From NCBI GenBank assembly GCA_022571215.1, contig JACZYG010000004.1, positions 57,777 through 121,776 on the forward strand: DNA of 64,000 bases. The letters are read 5' to 3'. The position numbers and the translations under genes were made by a program. Within the stretch, counting starts at the first letter, position 1. Each line of letters opens with the position of its first letter. The notes beneath the pieces are model-generated. The model searched no databases, was not told the origin of the DNA, and saw only the letters and a list, made by a program, of their open reading frames with translations. Of the stretch, positions 34,072 through 42,085 are shown one piece after another. The stretch comes from Fidelibacterota bacterium. GTDB taxonomy: Bacteria > Fidelibacterota > SORT01.

Positions 34072-35031
34072 CTAATTCTCTATCCAAGCGCCCATAGTCG
34101 AATATTTGTTTACCCGGTTTTCAATTAGAATATTCGAGGGTAGATTTTGAAGTTCTCTGATATTTGTTAAAATCGATTCTTTTAAAGAATCAGCCGCGCT
34201 TTCTTTATCACGATGCGCTCCTCCGTTCGGTTCAGTAATTATTCCATCAATAATGCCTATTTCCAATAGGTCGTCAGGCGTAAGTTTCAATGCCTCCGCT
34301 GCTTCTGCGGCTTTCGATGAATCACGGTATAGTATGGAAGCGCATCCTTCAGGAGAAATTACACTATACCAGGTGTTCTGCATCATCAGTATTCTGTCCC
34401 CAATTCCTATTCCAAGCGCGCCACCGCTTGCGCCTTCACCAATTATTATCACAAGTATCGGAACTTTTAATTTGCTCATTTCGAGAAGATTTTTAGCTAT
34501 TGCTTCCGCCTGTCCTCTTTCTTCAGCTCCTAATCCCGGAAATGCGCCAGGTGTATCTACAAGGGACAGTATCGGTATTTTGAATTTTTCGCCTAATTTC
34601 ATGACTCGCAGCGCCTTTCGATAACCTTCCGGATTAGACATCCCGAAATTTCTCTTAATGTTATCCCGTGTGCCTCTGCCTTTTTGATGCCCTATGATCA
34701 TCATGTTATGACCGTCAATTTCCGCCATTCCCGTCACCATCGCAGCGTCATCTCCATACTGTCTATCCCCGTGCAATTCGATAAAATTATCACAAATCAT
34801 TTCAATATAATCAAGCGTATATGGTCTATCGGGATGACGCGCAAGCAGAACTCTTTGCCATCGATTTAATTTTGAATGAACATCCCTGATAACCTTATCC
34901 CGCTTCTCTTTCAACTTACCAATTTCTGAGGTTAAGTCAGTGCCTGTAGCCATTGCCTTTGATTCCAGCAAGGCAATCTCCACCTCGACATCGGTTATTG
35001 GCTGTTCGAAATCATATGTTATCTTTGACAA
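34072..35031 (-). CDS. accA: Acetyl-CoA carboxylase carboxyltransferase subunit alpha
   Basis: 319 residues. AccA with AccD transfers the carboxyl group from biotin to acetyl-CoA, the first step of fatty-acid synthesis. It shows the N-terminal helical start (DFEQPITDVEVEIALLE), ARHPDRPYTLDYI, GHQKGRGTRDNIKRNFGM, LVDTPGAFPGLGAEERGQAEAI and the oxyanion region IGEGASGGALGIGIGDR. Length is normal. Ten bases separate it from the end of the upstream glycosyltransferase gene, so both may be cotranscribed. Confidence 0.97.
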   Translation of the reverse strand: MSKITYDFEQPITDVEVEIALLESKAMATGTDLTSEIGKLKEKRDKVIRDVHSKLNRWQRVLLARHPDRPYTLDYIEMICDNFIELHGDRQYGDDAAMVTGMAEIDGHNMMIIGHQKGRGTRDNIKRNFGMSNPEGYRKALRVMKLGEKFKIPILSLVDTPGAFPGLGAEERGQAEAIAKNLLEMSKLKVPILVIIIGEGASGGALGIGIGDRILMMQNTWYSVISPEGCASILYRDSSKAAEAAEALKLTPDDLLEIGIIDGIITEPNGGAHRDKESAADSLKESILTNIRELQNLPSNILIENRVNKYSTMGAWIEN

Positions 35032-35040
35032 AGATTTTCC

Positions 35041-37107
35041 TTATAGATTGAAGAGCGCCTTAATAATTATTTCCAAATCCAATTGCAAAGACTGATTTCG
35101 TAAATAGTATTGCTCGTATTTTTCATGCTCATTTTTATCTCTGTTTCCTCGTGACATAATTTCAGCCAAACTCATCAGACCGGGTTTACAATGAATCTCC
35201 TGTGTTTTCGATGATTGAAGCAACAAATCACGGCCCACAATACTCAATTTACCTGTTAAGACGAGCAAAAGTAATGGATAGCGCGTTAAGATACCACTTT
35301 GAATATTTTCCGTTTTTGAAAGGAAATATACTTTCCCGACCTGGTTGTTCTGTAATAACAGCTCTACCCCCCTGATTGAACGTCCAAAGAAGAGAAAACT
35401 GATTAATGCAAATGGTGAAAGCAGAATTAGGAGCAGAGATGAAATTATCAGGTCTAACGATCGTTTGATGATTCTGTTGAATAATTTATCAATATTGAAT
35501 TCTATATCAATAAAAGAAATCTCCTCAATTGATTCTACACTTGATTTTCCTATGATAAAATCCATCTGTTTAGGGACAATTTTGAAATTCATTTTATTAT
35601 GCTTAACCTTGGCAATAATATCCAATACTTCCTCGTAACTGTAAGATTCGGTTGAGAAAATTATATCGGTTATTTTTCTTGCTGACACTATTTCATCAAT
35701 ATCAGTTACTTTTCCCAAATACGTAGGGTTTTCGAGTAAAGAATCGGGAGATTTCTTGTCAATGAATCCCTCGATACTGTAACCGTATTCGATCCTATCA
35801 AGGATCTTCCGTGTTATACGCCTTGCTTCTTCTTCACTGCCTACTATCGCGGTACGTCTTAAAATCATCGTTTTCCCCAACGTACCGAAGAACGGAACTA
35901 ATCCTGTTTTTCTCGCCAATCTGATTCCAATCCGCCACGCCGGAATAACTATTATGTTGAGTAGAAGCAGCCATATAAGCACTTCTCTTGAATAGGCGAA
36001 CTGATTGAAAAAGAAGGTGAAAGTCGTGTTCACAAAAAATCCGAGAATTACTCCCCATGCCGCATAGGTAGCTGAAAACCGTCTTCTTTTGTAGATCCCC
36101 ACTATGTAAAAAGAAAGCAACCATACAGCTGTATAAATTCCGCCTATCAGAATATATGCGTCTATTTCATTGAACGAACCGAATTTGATCCTGATTGCCA
36201 ACAGCAGTGACAACTGCATCAGAACCGTGTCCATCATGAGTGGAGCAAGGGAAACCCCCGTCTTGACTACATAGGATAATAAAGCCCTTAATACAATTCC
36301 AAAATACAAGAACATGACTGCAAAAACTGATTTTGATTTGCTGAAATGCTTTCTGACAAATTGGATCTGAGATTTATAAAACATCCTGATACTGTCGTAT
36401 CCCGCTGCTCTGCTACTCTCGCCCTTGTAATGAATTATTTTTGTATAAGGAACATAATAAATTTTATATCCTGCCTTTCTCATCCGGAAAAACCAATCGA
36501 GATCCTCTCCGTACATAAAAAAATCTTCATCAAACAGACCGACCTCTTCTATGACGCTCTTGCGAACCATAACAAACGAACCGGAGACAGCATCAACTTC
36601 TGACAGCTCATCCTCGTCAAGATACGTAAGGTTGTATTTTGCTAACAGTTTGCTTTTCGGAAACAGGGCGCTCAAGCCGAGAATTTTAGGGAGCACAACA
36701 AGAGGAGTAGGAGTGCTTCTTCTGCAGGCAAGTTGCAGAGTACCGTCCGCATTCAATACCTTACAACTCGCAGCGCCGGCTTCCGGATGCTCCTCTAAAA
36801 ATTTAATGAGCGTTTGGAATGTATCTTCTTGTACTACCGTATCAGGATTTAATATAAGCACGTAATCACCTTTTGCTCTTCTGATGGCTATATTATTCGC
36901 TTTGGAGAATCCTTGATTTTCACTATTTTCAATTAAGATTACGTCAGGATATGTAGACCTCACCATTTGAGAACTTCCGTCAAAAGAATTATTGTCTACG
37001 ACAAAGACTTCGGTTTCAATTCCTGAAACGGATTTATAGACCGACTCAAGCGTCTGGTTCAAAAATGCCTTGACGTTGTAGCTGACTATGATTACTGAAA
37101 GGCGAAT
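35041..37107 (-). CDS. Glycosyltransferase family 2 fused to a degenerate sugar-phosphate transferase, apparent AUU start
   Basis: 688 residues if started at ATT 37105-37107. The frame opened by a conventional codon (TTG 37062) lacks the first strand of the fold; reading upstream gives RLSVIIVSYNVKAFLNQ, the standard GT2 start, and the preceding gene's stop is six bases further, so AUU is the only good candidate, with GGAG about nine bases before it. Residues 1-235: GT2 (DNNSFDGSSQM, LNPDTVV, FFMYGEDLDW). Then membrane helices, a nucleotide-binding-like CoA_binding_3 domain (TAIVGSEEEARRITRK), and a C-terminal bacterial sugar transferase region that keeps KLSIVGRDLL and KPGLMSLAEI but has lost the KFRSM and acidic catalytic motif. 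Envelope polysaccharide synthesis is likely. Confidence 0.75.
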   Translation of the reverse strand: MRLSVIIVSYNVKAFLNQTLESVYKSVSGIETEVFVVDNNSFDGSSQMVRSTYPDVILIENSENQGFSKANNIAIRRAKGDYVLILNPDTVVQEDTFQTLIKFLEEHPEAGAASCKVLNADGTLQLACRRSTPTPLVVLPKILGLSALFPKSKLLAKYNLTYLDEDELSEVDAVSGSFVMVRKSVIEEVGLFDEDFFMYGEDLDWFFRMRKAGYKIYYVPYTKIIHYKGESSRAAGYDSIRMFYKSQIQFVRKHFSKSKSVFAVMFLYFGIVLRALLSYVVKTGVSLAPLMMDTVLMQLSLLLAIRIKFGSFNEIDAYILIGGIYTAVWLLSFYIVGIYKRRRFSATYAAWGVILGFFVNTTFTFFFNQFAYSREVLIWLLLLNIIVIPAWRIGIRLARKTGLVPFFGTLGKTMILRRTAIVGSEEEARRITRKILDRIEYGYSIEGFIDKKSPDSLLENPTYLGKVTDIDEIVSARKITDIIFSTESYSYEEVLDIIAKVKHNKMNFKIVPKQMDFIIGKSSVESIEEISFIDIEFNIDKLFNRIIKRSLDLIISSLLLILLSPFALISFLFFGRSIRGVELLLQNNQVGKVYFLSKTENIQSGILTRYPLLLLVLTGKLSIVGRDLLLQSSKTQEIHCKPGLMSLAEIMSRGNRDKNEHEKYEQYYLRNQSLQLDLEIIIKALFNL

Positions 37108-37113
37108 AGGATT

Positions 37114-37830
37114 TTACTCCAACTTACCGAATAACTGTTGATACTTAAGCTTCCACACCACCTTTGCGGCCTCGACCATGATAGAAAAATTCATCTTGCT
37201 CTGTCCAAGCGTCCTGTCGACAAATATAATAGGAATTTCTTTTAATCTGAATCCCATGCACCATGCTCTGAAGTTCATCTCTATCTGGAAGGAATATCCG
37301 CCTGAATGGAGCGCATCCAGATTAACAGCTTCTAATACTTCTCTGCGAAAACATTTAAACCCGCTCGTTGCATCGTGTAAAGGAAGTCCCGTAATTACCC
37401 GAGTGTAAATGTTTGCGCCATAGCTCAATATCAATCGACGCAAGGGCCAGTGCACGACGTTTATTCCATCGATATATCTCGAACCTATTACCACGTCCGC
37501 TTCTTCAATCGCCTTAAGAAAATTCGGCACTTCGGATGGATCATGAGAGAGATCGGCATCCATCTCCAAAATGCGTTCATATTTCCGGTCAAGAGCAAAC
37601 TTGAATCCTGCGACATAAGCCGTTCCCAATCCCTTTTTCTTTTTTCGTTCGATGAGATTAATTCGTTTATCTTTTTTCATGAGCTTTTTGACAACGTTAG
37701 CTGTTTTATCAGGTGAATCGTCGTCCACAACAAGTACATCAACATTTTTCGCCGCTTTAAACAGCAGTTTTATTACTTTTTTAATATTATCGGATTCGTT
37801 ATATGTCGGTATTATTACGAGGACTTTCAC
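37114..37830 (-). CDS. Polyprenol-phosphate mannosyltransferase-like GT2 enzyme
   Basis: 238 residues, a single GT2 catalytic domain of the Dpm1 type: VIIPTYNESDNIKKVI, VVDDDSPDKTANVV, EMDADLSHDP (metal-binding DxD), GLPLHDATSGFKCFRREVL and the ending VWKLKYQQLFG. These enzymes transfer mannose or another sugar from a nucleotide sugar onto a polyprenyl phosphate. No GtrA or membrane domain is attached. Overlaps the reductase gene upstream by four bases and the downstream GT2 gene follows within six bases, so all belong to one operon. Confidence 0.9.
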   Translation of the reverse strand: MKVLVIIPTYNESDNIKKVIKLLFKAAKNVDVLVVDDDSPDKTANVVKKLMKKDKRINLIERKKKKGLGTAYVAGFKFALDRKYERILEMDADLSHDPSEVPNFLKAIEEADVVIGSRYIDGINVVHWPLRRLILSYGANIYTRVITGLPLHDATSGFKCFRREVLEAVNLDALHSGGYSFQIEMNFRAWCMGFRLKEIPIIFVDRTLGQSKMNFSIMVEAAKVVWKLKYQQLFGKLE

Positions 37831-38717
37831 CTGTCTGCCTCCTGTGACATCATTTCCAATCCATGATCTATTCCAAGAATTTTAAGACCTAACCTATCTC
37901 TCGCTTTTTCAGTTTTTAGACCTCCATTTTTAGGTCGCTTTGCGAGTTGTCCGAGATCTTTGGTTTTAATGGGAAATATCAGATTGGGAGAATAACCGAA
38001 CTTTTCTGCGATCATTTGAGCAAACACAAATCTGTTAACATAATCGGCGCCCGCGTAGTTATATAATCCTTCAGCATCGAGCTGAATTATTCTGAGAATA
38101 CATGCTGCCAGGTCGTTCGCGAATGTCGGATTATTGAATTGATCGTTCACTACGCTTATTTTTCTACCAGCTGACAATTCTTCGGTCACCCACCGAACGA
38201 AACTTGCCTTTGCGGGATAGGCTTTTCCGTATACAACATTGGTCCTGATGATTGCGTATCTCACCTTGGAGCCGATGACCACATTTTCCGAAGCAAGTTT
38301 TGACTTACCGTAGTAAGTTGTCGGCGACGGTTGATACTCTTCTGGATAAGGACCATTTTTACCGTCGAAGACATAATCAGTTGATATATGGATCAGCTTA
38401 GCGTTTAGAAGTCTTGCCACTCTTGCTATGTTTTCCACGCCTTCCACGTTCACCTTCCAACACTTTTCTTTGTTTGCTTCACAACCGTCCACGTCGGTAT
38501 ATGCCGCCGCATTAACTACAACACCCGGTTGTACCTCTCTCAGAAGTTCATTTATTCGCGCCGAATCTGTAATATCTGCCCGGTGATACTCTATATTCTG
38601 CTCTCCGTCAAAGGTTTTAGCCCCAATACCAACAGCAATAATTTCGTAGGAACTGTTCATCTCCATAATGAGCTTTTGACCTACAAGACCATTAGCTCCG
38701 AACACCATTACTTTCAT
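37827..38717 (-). CDS. rmlD: RmlD-like dTDP-4-dehydrorhamnose reductase
   Basis: 296 residues, NAD(P)-binding extended SDR: GANGLVGQKL (about 7-16), NAAAYTDVDGCE, HISTDYVFDGKNGPYPE, and catalytic Tyr-Lys in YYGKSKLASE. This is the RmlD pattern, the last step of dTDP-L-rhamnose synthesis, though RmlA-C are not in the window, so related reductases remain possible. Overlaps the PfkB kinase gene and the mannosyltransferase gene by four bases each. Confidence 0.85.
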   Translation of the reverse strand: MKVMVFGANGLVGQKLIMEMNSSYEIIAVGIGAKTFDGEQNIEYHRADITDSARINELLREVQPGVVVNAAAYTDVDGCEANKEKCWKVNVEGVENIARVARLLNAKLIHISTDYVFDGKNGPYPEEYQPSPTTYYGKSKLASENVVIGSKVRYAIIRTNVVYGKAYPAKASFVRWVTEELSAGRKISVVNDQFNNPTFANDLAACILRIIQLDAEGLYNYAGADYVNRFVFAQMIAEKFGYSPNLIFPIKTKDLGQLAKRPKNGGLKTEKARDRLGLKILGIDHGLEMMSQEADR

Positions 38718-39646
38718 CTTATCGTCGATATCATATCTCCGTGGACGCTAAAATCCGTTGAATGAATTTCTTCAATCCCCTTTAAAGTGCTCACTAATCC
38801 TGCAATTTTATTTGCATTTTTTGCTGCCGCCACGGGATGGGAACCGCGAATATATTCTAAACCGAATGCAGCCAAATAAGCATCGCCGCAGCCTATGGGA
38901 TCCACTGCTACTATACCCTTCTTCGAGTTCATATGTCGCAGCTCTATCTTTTCGTCCTCAAAGTACCCTAAGAAAGAACCATCTTCTCCTAATGTAATAT
39001 TAACGACTTCTGCTCCACTCGACAATAGATATTCTGCAAGTTCTTTATGGCTGCTGATACCATCCTCATATTCAATAATCAAATCCGCTTCGACCTGGTT
39101 CATCTGAACGCAATCAAAACAAGCTACCCAACTTTTCCAATTCTGAGGAATTTTCTTATATCGATAGCCCTTCTCATCAATCCCGAGACTTAAGCTGTGA
39201 AAATCCATGAGCATCTTTCCTCCAAACGTTTTTCTGACTTCTTGTAATGCGTCAATAGTCATTTCAAATCCAGATATGAAGTTGAAAAATAAAGCATCAG
39301 AATTCAGTACGGATTCAAATTTCTTTATTTCGATTGGAGGCAGGATATCATCTGCTCTTTCCTCTCTTTCAACTGAATTCAGGTACTTCAAATATACCCT
39401 GTTGTTTTTATCATTCTCTTGATATAATGCCGAAGTCTCAACCTTGAAGAATTTCTTCAAATCGGATTGAAGCTCATCCCATACGTCATAACCGACCGGA
39501 GTAAGAGGAGTGAGTCTTTCATTTGTTTTAAGCAGCTTCTCAAAAATCGCAATACTATAAAATGCGCCTCCCCAACTCTTAGTCAGTGAGCCATCCAGCA
39601 TAGTTATCTCATCTACCACGATATTTCCGATTAGTCCGATTTTCAT
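38714..39646 (-). CDS. PfkB-family carbohydrate kinase
   Basis: About 310 residues. The ATG at 39646 (MKIGLIGNIVVDEI) is chosen; the longer frame up to 39745 runs into purE and gives no family match. PfkB features: GNIVVDE start, an SKSWGGAFYS glycine region, and the C-terminal signature VAVDPIGCGDAYLAAF with the catalytic Asp in the GCGD step. It phosphorylates a sugar or nucleoside; the substrate cannot be read. Sits four bases after purE. Confidence 0.87.
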   Translation of the reverse strand: MKIGLIGNIVVDEITMLDGSLTKSWGGAFYSIAIFEKLLKTNERLTPLTPVGYDVWDELQSDLKKFFKVETSALYQENDKNNRVYLKYLNSVEREERADDILPPIEIKKFESVLNSDALFFNFISGFEMTIDALQEVRKTFGGKMLMDFHSLSLGIDEKGYRYKKIPQNWKSWVACFDCVQMNQVEADLIIEYEDGISSHKELAEYLLSSGAEVVNITLGEDGSFLGYFEDEKIELRHMNSKKGIVAVDPIGCGDAYLAAFGLEYIRGSHPVAAAKNANKIAGLVSTLKGIEEIHSTDFSVHGDMISTIR

Positions 39647-39650
39647 TTGA

Positions 39651-40121
39651 TTAGAGCTTTGCTCCGTTGGCTCTAAACTCTTCAAGTCGCCTGTGAACGG
39701 ATTCGTCTTCCACCGATAACATCTCCGCCACAAAAACAGCGGCATTCCGCGCGCCGGCTTTACCGATAGCCATCGTTGCCACCGGGATTCCGGCGGGCAT
39801 CTGAACGGTCGAATAGAGTGAATCCACTCCGTTTAAGTGAGACCCTGGAAGAGGAACTCCAATGACAGGCAGAGTCGTATGAGCGGCAACGACTCCTGCA
39901 AGATGAGCTGCCATACCTGCCTGAGCGATGATACATTTGACACCGTTATCACGGGCGTTTGAAACATAATCAACTACCTGATGCGGATTTCGGTGAGCCG
40001 ATAAAACTTTTGATTCATACGGAATCTGGAAATAAGCAAGATATTCCTCCGTAGCCTTTACAAATTCTGAATCGGATTTACTTCCGGAGATAATTATCAC
40101 CAATGGTTTATTCTCTGACAT
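39651..40121 (-). CDS. purE: N5-carboxyaminoimidazole ribonucleotide mutase
   Basis: 156 residues. PurE converts N5-CAIR to CAIR in purine synthesis. Motifs: IISGSKSDSEFV start, VLSAHRNPHQVVDYV with the catalytic His, IIAQAGMAAHLAGVVAAHTTLPVIGVP, and QMPAGIPVATMAIGKAGARNAA. All are canonical and the length is standard. PurK is not next to it. Confidence 0.97.
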   Translation of the reverse strand: MSENKPLVIIISGSKSDSEFVKATEEYLAYFQIPYESKVLSAHRNPHQVVDYVSNARDNGVKCIIAQAGMAAHLAGVVAAHTTLPVIGVPLPGSHLNGVDSLYSTVQMPAGIPVATMAIGKAGARNAAVFVAEMLSVEDESVHRRLEEFRANGAKL

Positions 40122-40130
40122 AAATTTCCC

Positions 40131-41135
40131 TCATTTAGTTTTGAAACTTCTCGCCATCAATTCAAGAGTACGTAAAAATTGTATTTTATCCTCACCCGGC
40201 GCGAACACAGCGCCGTCTAACATATAAATTCTGCCGCTCGCTTCGTCGTAAAAAGTAAAAGATACAAAAGGACCACCGAGTGATTCATTTATTTTTTCAT
40301 AAAGACCCGTAAGCTTCAAAGCAACCCATTCCCCTATATTCGTTCTTTCACTTTTCAGATAATCGGTATTCACTCTGACGCTGTCGAAAAGGGAAAGACC
40401 TAATTCATTCCTCTTGTTCACTACCCATTCAGTAGTGATTACCGGAACATCGTCTACCTCTTCCCAATAGACCAAAAACCATCTCCTCGTTCCATGACTC
40501 GCCAGCCAAAGAAGATGATTCTCCTTGTCATTTAATATAATTTTATAGTCAAGAGGGATACTGAAAGTGTAACCATTAGTTTCCAATAATTTATCAGAAA
40601 GCCTTGTCCGACTTCGTTTTCCAAGAACACGTATTCTTGTCCGTTCATTTGCGGCATCATCGAATATTTCAGCTAATTGATATGAATTTTCCTCGATCTT
40701 CCTTTTCAATTCAGTTTCGTCCCACGATGCTAAAATCATAAATTTTTGGTCACGCGCAAATTGATCGTCTACGGTAATAAGAAAAATTTTACCACTTCTT
40801 ACCGATTCCGTCAACGTCGGTCCAAGAGCCTCTCTGATGATCTTCGAGGTGCCTCTCCGATTGTCAAGGGTACCGAGAATTAGAAGATTTTTCCGGCGAA
40901 CTCTTTTCGACAGCATTCCGGGTGGAGACCAGGATAGGATCAAAAGTTTTTCCGATTGAGGCGTCAGGACTTCTCTCTCGAATACTTTTTTAAGTAGAGG
41001 TTGAAACCGTACCCATGTTGAAGAATCCGCAATGACCGTTATTTCGTTTTCCGCTCCGAGGGAGAGTTTCTTTCGATCGCTGCAACCGGTAAGAAATATA
41101 AAGAACACCGTTAGAATTAATGTCAGTTTATTCAA
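40131..41135 (-). CDS. DUF4837 family lipoprotein
   Basis: 334 residues with a lipoprotein signal (FFIFLTGCSDRKK). The body has the DUF4837 layout: a first region with ITVIADSSTW, VLTPQSEKLLILSWSP and a second half with WVVNKRNELG and GEWVALKLTGLYEKINESLGGPFVSFTFYDEA. DUF4837 is of unknown function and is found mainly in Bacteroidota and relatives, which helps place the organism. Overlaps the methyltransferase gene upstream by four bases. Confidence 0.78.
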   Translation of the reverse strand: MNKLTLILTVFFIFLTGCSDRKKLSLGAENEITVIADSSTWVRFQPLLKKVFEREVLTPQSEKLLILSWSPPGMLSKRVRRKNLLILGTLDNRRGTSKIIREALGPTLTESVRSGKIFLITVDDQFARDQKFMILASWDETELKRKIEENSYQLAEIFDDAANERTRIRVLGKRSRTRLSDKLLETNGYTFSIPLDYKIILNDKENHLLWLASHGTRRWFLVYWEEVDDVPVITTEWVVNKRNELGLSLFDSVRVNTDYLKSERTNIGEWVALKLTGLYEKINESLGGPFVSFTFYDEASGRIYMLDGAVFAPGEDKIQFLRTLELMARSFKTK

Positions 41136-42076
41136 TTATTATTCTCGTGGGTCAAATAGTATAGTATTCCCGATCCATCGCACTTTCTTCCGAATAAAAA
41201 CAGCTTACTTCCTGTTATCCAAGAGAGTGCCAGAGTCCAAAATAGCAACGGCCAATTTATGGCCCACTTTGCGTTCCAGCGATGCTGCCGCGCTCTTCTA
41301 AGAGCCGACATAAACACATTGTGCAAAGTGTCCCAAAAGATGTTTCTCTGTTTGACTACCCTAAAACCGTTGTTCTGCGCCAATTTTTCCAAATGAGATC
41401 GATCAAAATGATATAAATGTCTTGGGAGGTCCAATCCTATCCAGTCGCCTTTATATTTTCTTGCGTCATAGCTCAAAATGTTCGGCAAAGCGACCAACAG
41501 GAAACCGTTCTTGCTCAAAACCGATTTCAATGAACTCAGAGTGAAATTCAGATCCGGTACCCTGCCGAGTGTATGCCACATCGTGATTACATCAAATTTT
41601 TCTCCTCGTTCGACTATCTCCTCCAACGAGCTTACCACATTCAATCCATAGTGAGAGATAGCGAAATCCTTACCGAGTTCATCTGCTTCGATTCCCATGA
41701 CCTCCCATTTGGCTCTCTTCATTTCAAATAAGAAATCTCCTGTTCTGCATCCGAAATCAAGTAAATTTCCGAGTGTTGGAAGCCTGTCAATGGTCTTTCT
41801 CTTCCAACGAACAGAAGCAGGATGAAAAATCTTGAATATCCAATCGGAGATAGATTTAGGATCGGCAAGCAAATTGAACGCATCACCGCCTTCAATAAAC
41901 GGAGCAAGAAAATCGGACTGATTTACCGGACGAGGGTTAGTGTAAAGAAATCCGCAATCAGTGCAACTAACGATGTTGTAGTTATCTTTTTCATTTGGAG
42001 AAAGGCGATCACTTGAGGTCAGATAGTGCTCATTATCTTCCGTACCGCAAATAGTACATTTTGTAGATTCTATCAT
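41132..42076 (-). CDS. SAM-dependent methyltransferase with N-terminal zinc-binding region
   Basis: 314 residues. The start CTICGTEDNEHY...SCTDCGFLYTNPRP (two CxxC pairs) is a zinc ribbon, followed by a class I methyltransferase domain (LLDFGCRTGDFLFEMKRAKWEVMGIEAD; DVITMWHTLGRVPDLNFTLSSL) and a C-terminal hydrophobic segment. This Methyltransf_23-type arrangement is common in sugar C-methyltransferases and envelope gene clusters. Substrate unknown. Confidence 0.82.
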   Translation of the reverse strand: MIESTKCTICGTEDNEHYLTSSDRLSPNEKDNYNIVSCTDCGFLYTNPRPVNQSDFLAPFIEGGDAFNLLADPKSISDWIFKIFHPASVRWKRKTIDRLPTLGNLLDFGCRTGDFLFEMKRAKWEVMGIEADELGKDFAISHYGLNVVSSLEEIVERGEKFDVITMWHTLGRVPDLNFTLSSLKSVLSKNGFLLVALPNILSYDARKYKGDWIGLDLPRHLYHFDRSHLEKLAQNNGFRVVKQRNIFWDTLHNVFMSALRRARQHRWNAKWAINWPLLFWTLALSWITGSKLFLFGRKCDGSGILYYLTHENNN

Positions 42077-42085
42077 GAACTAAAA

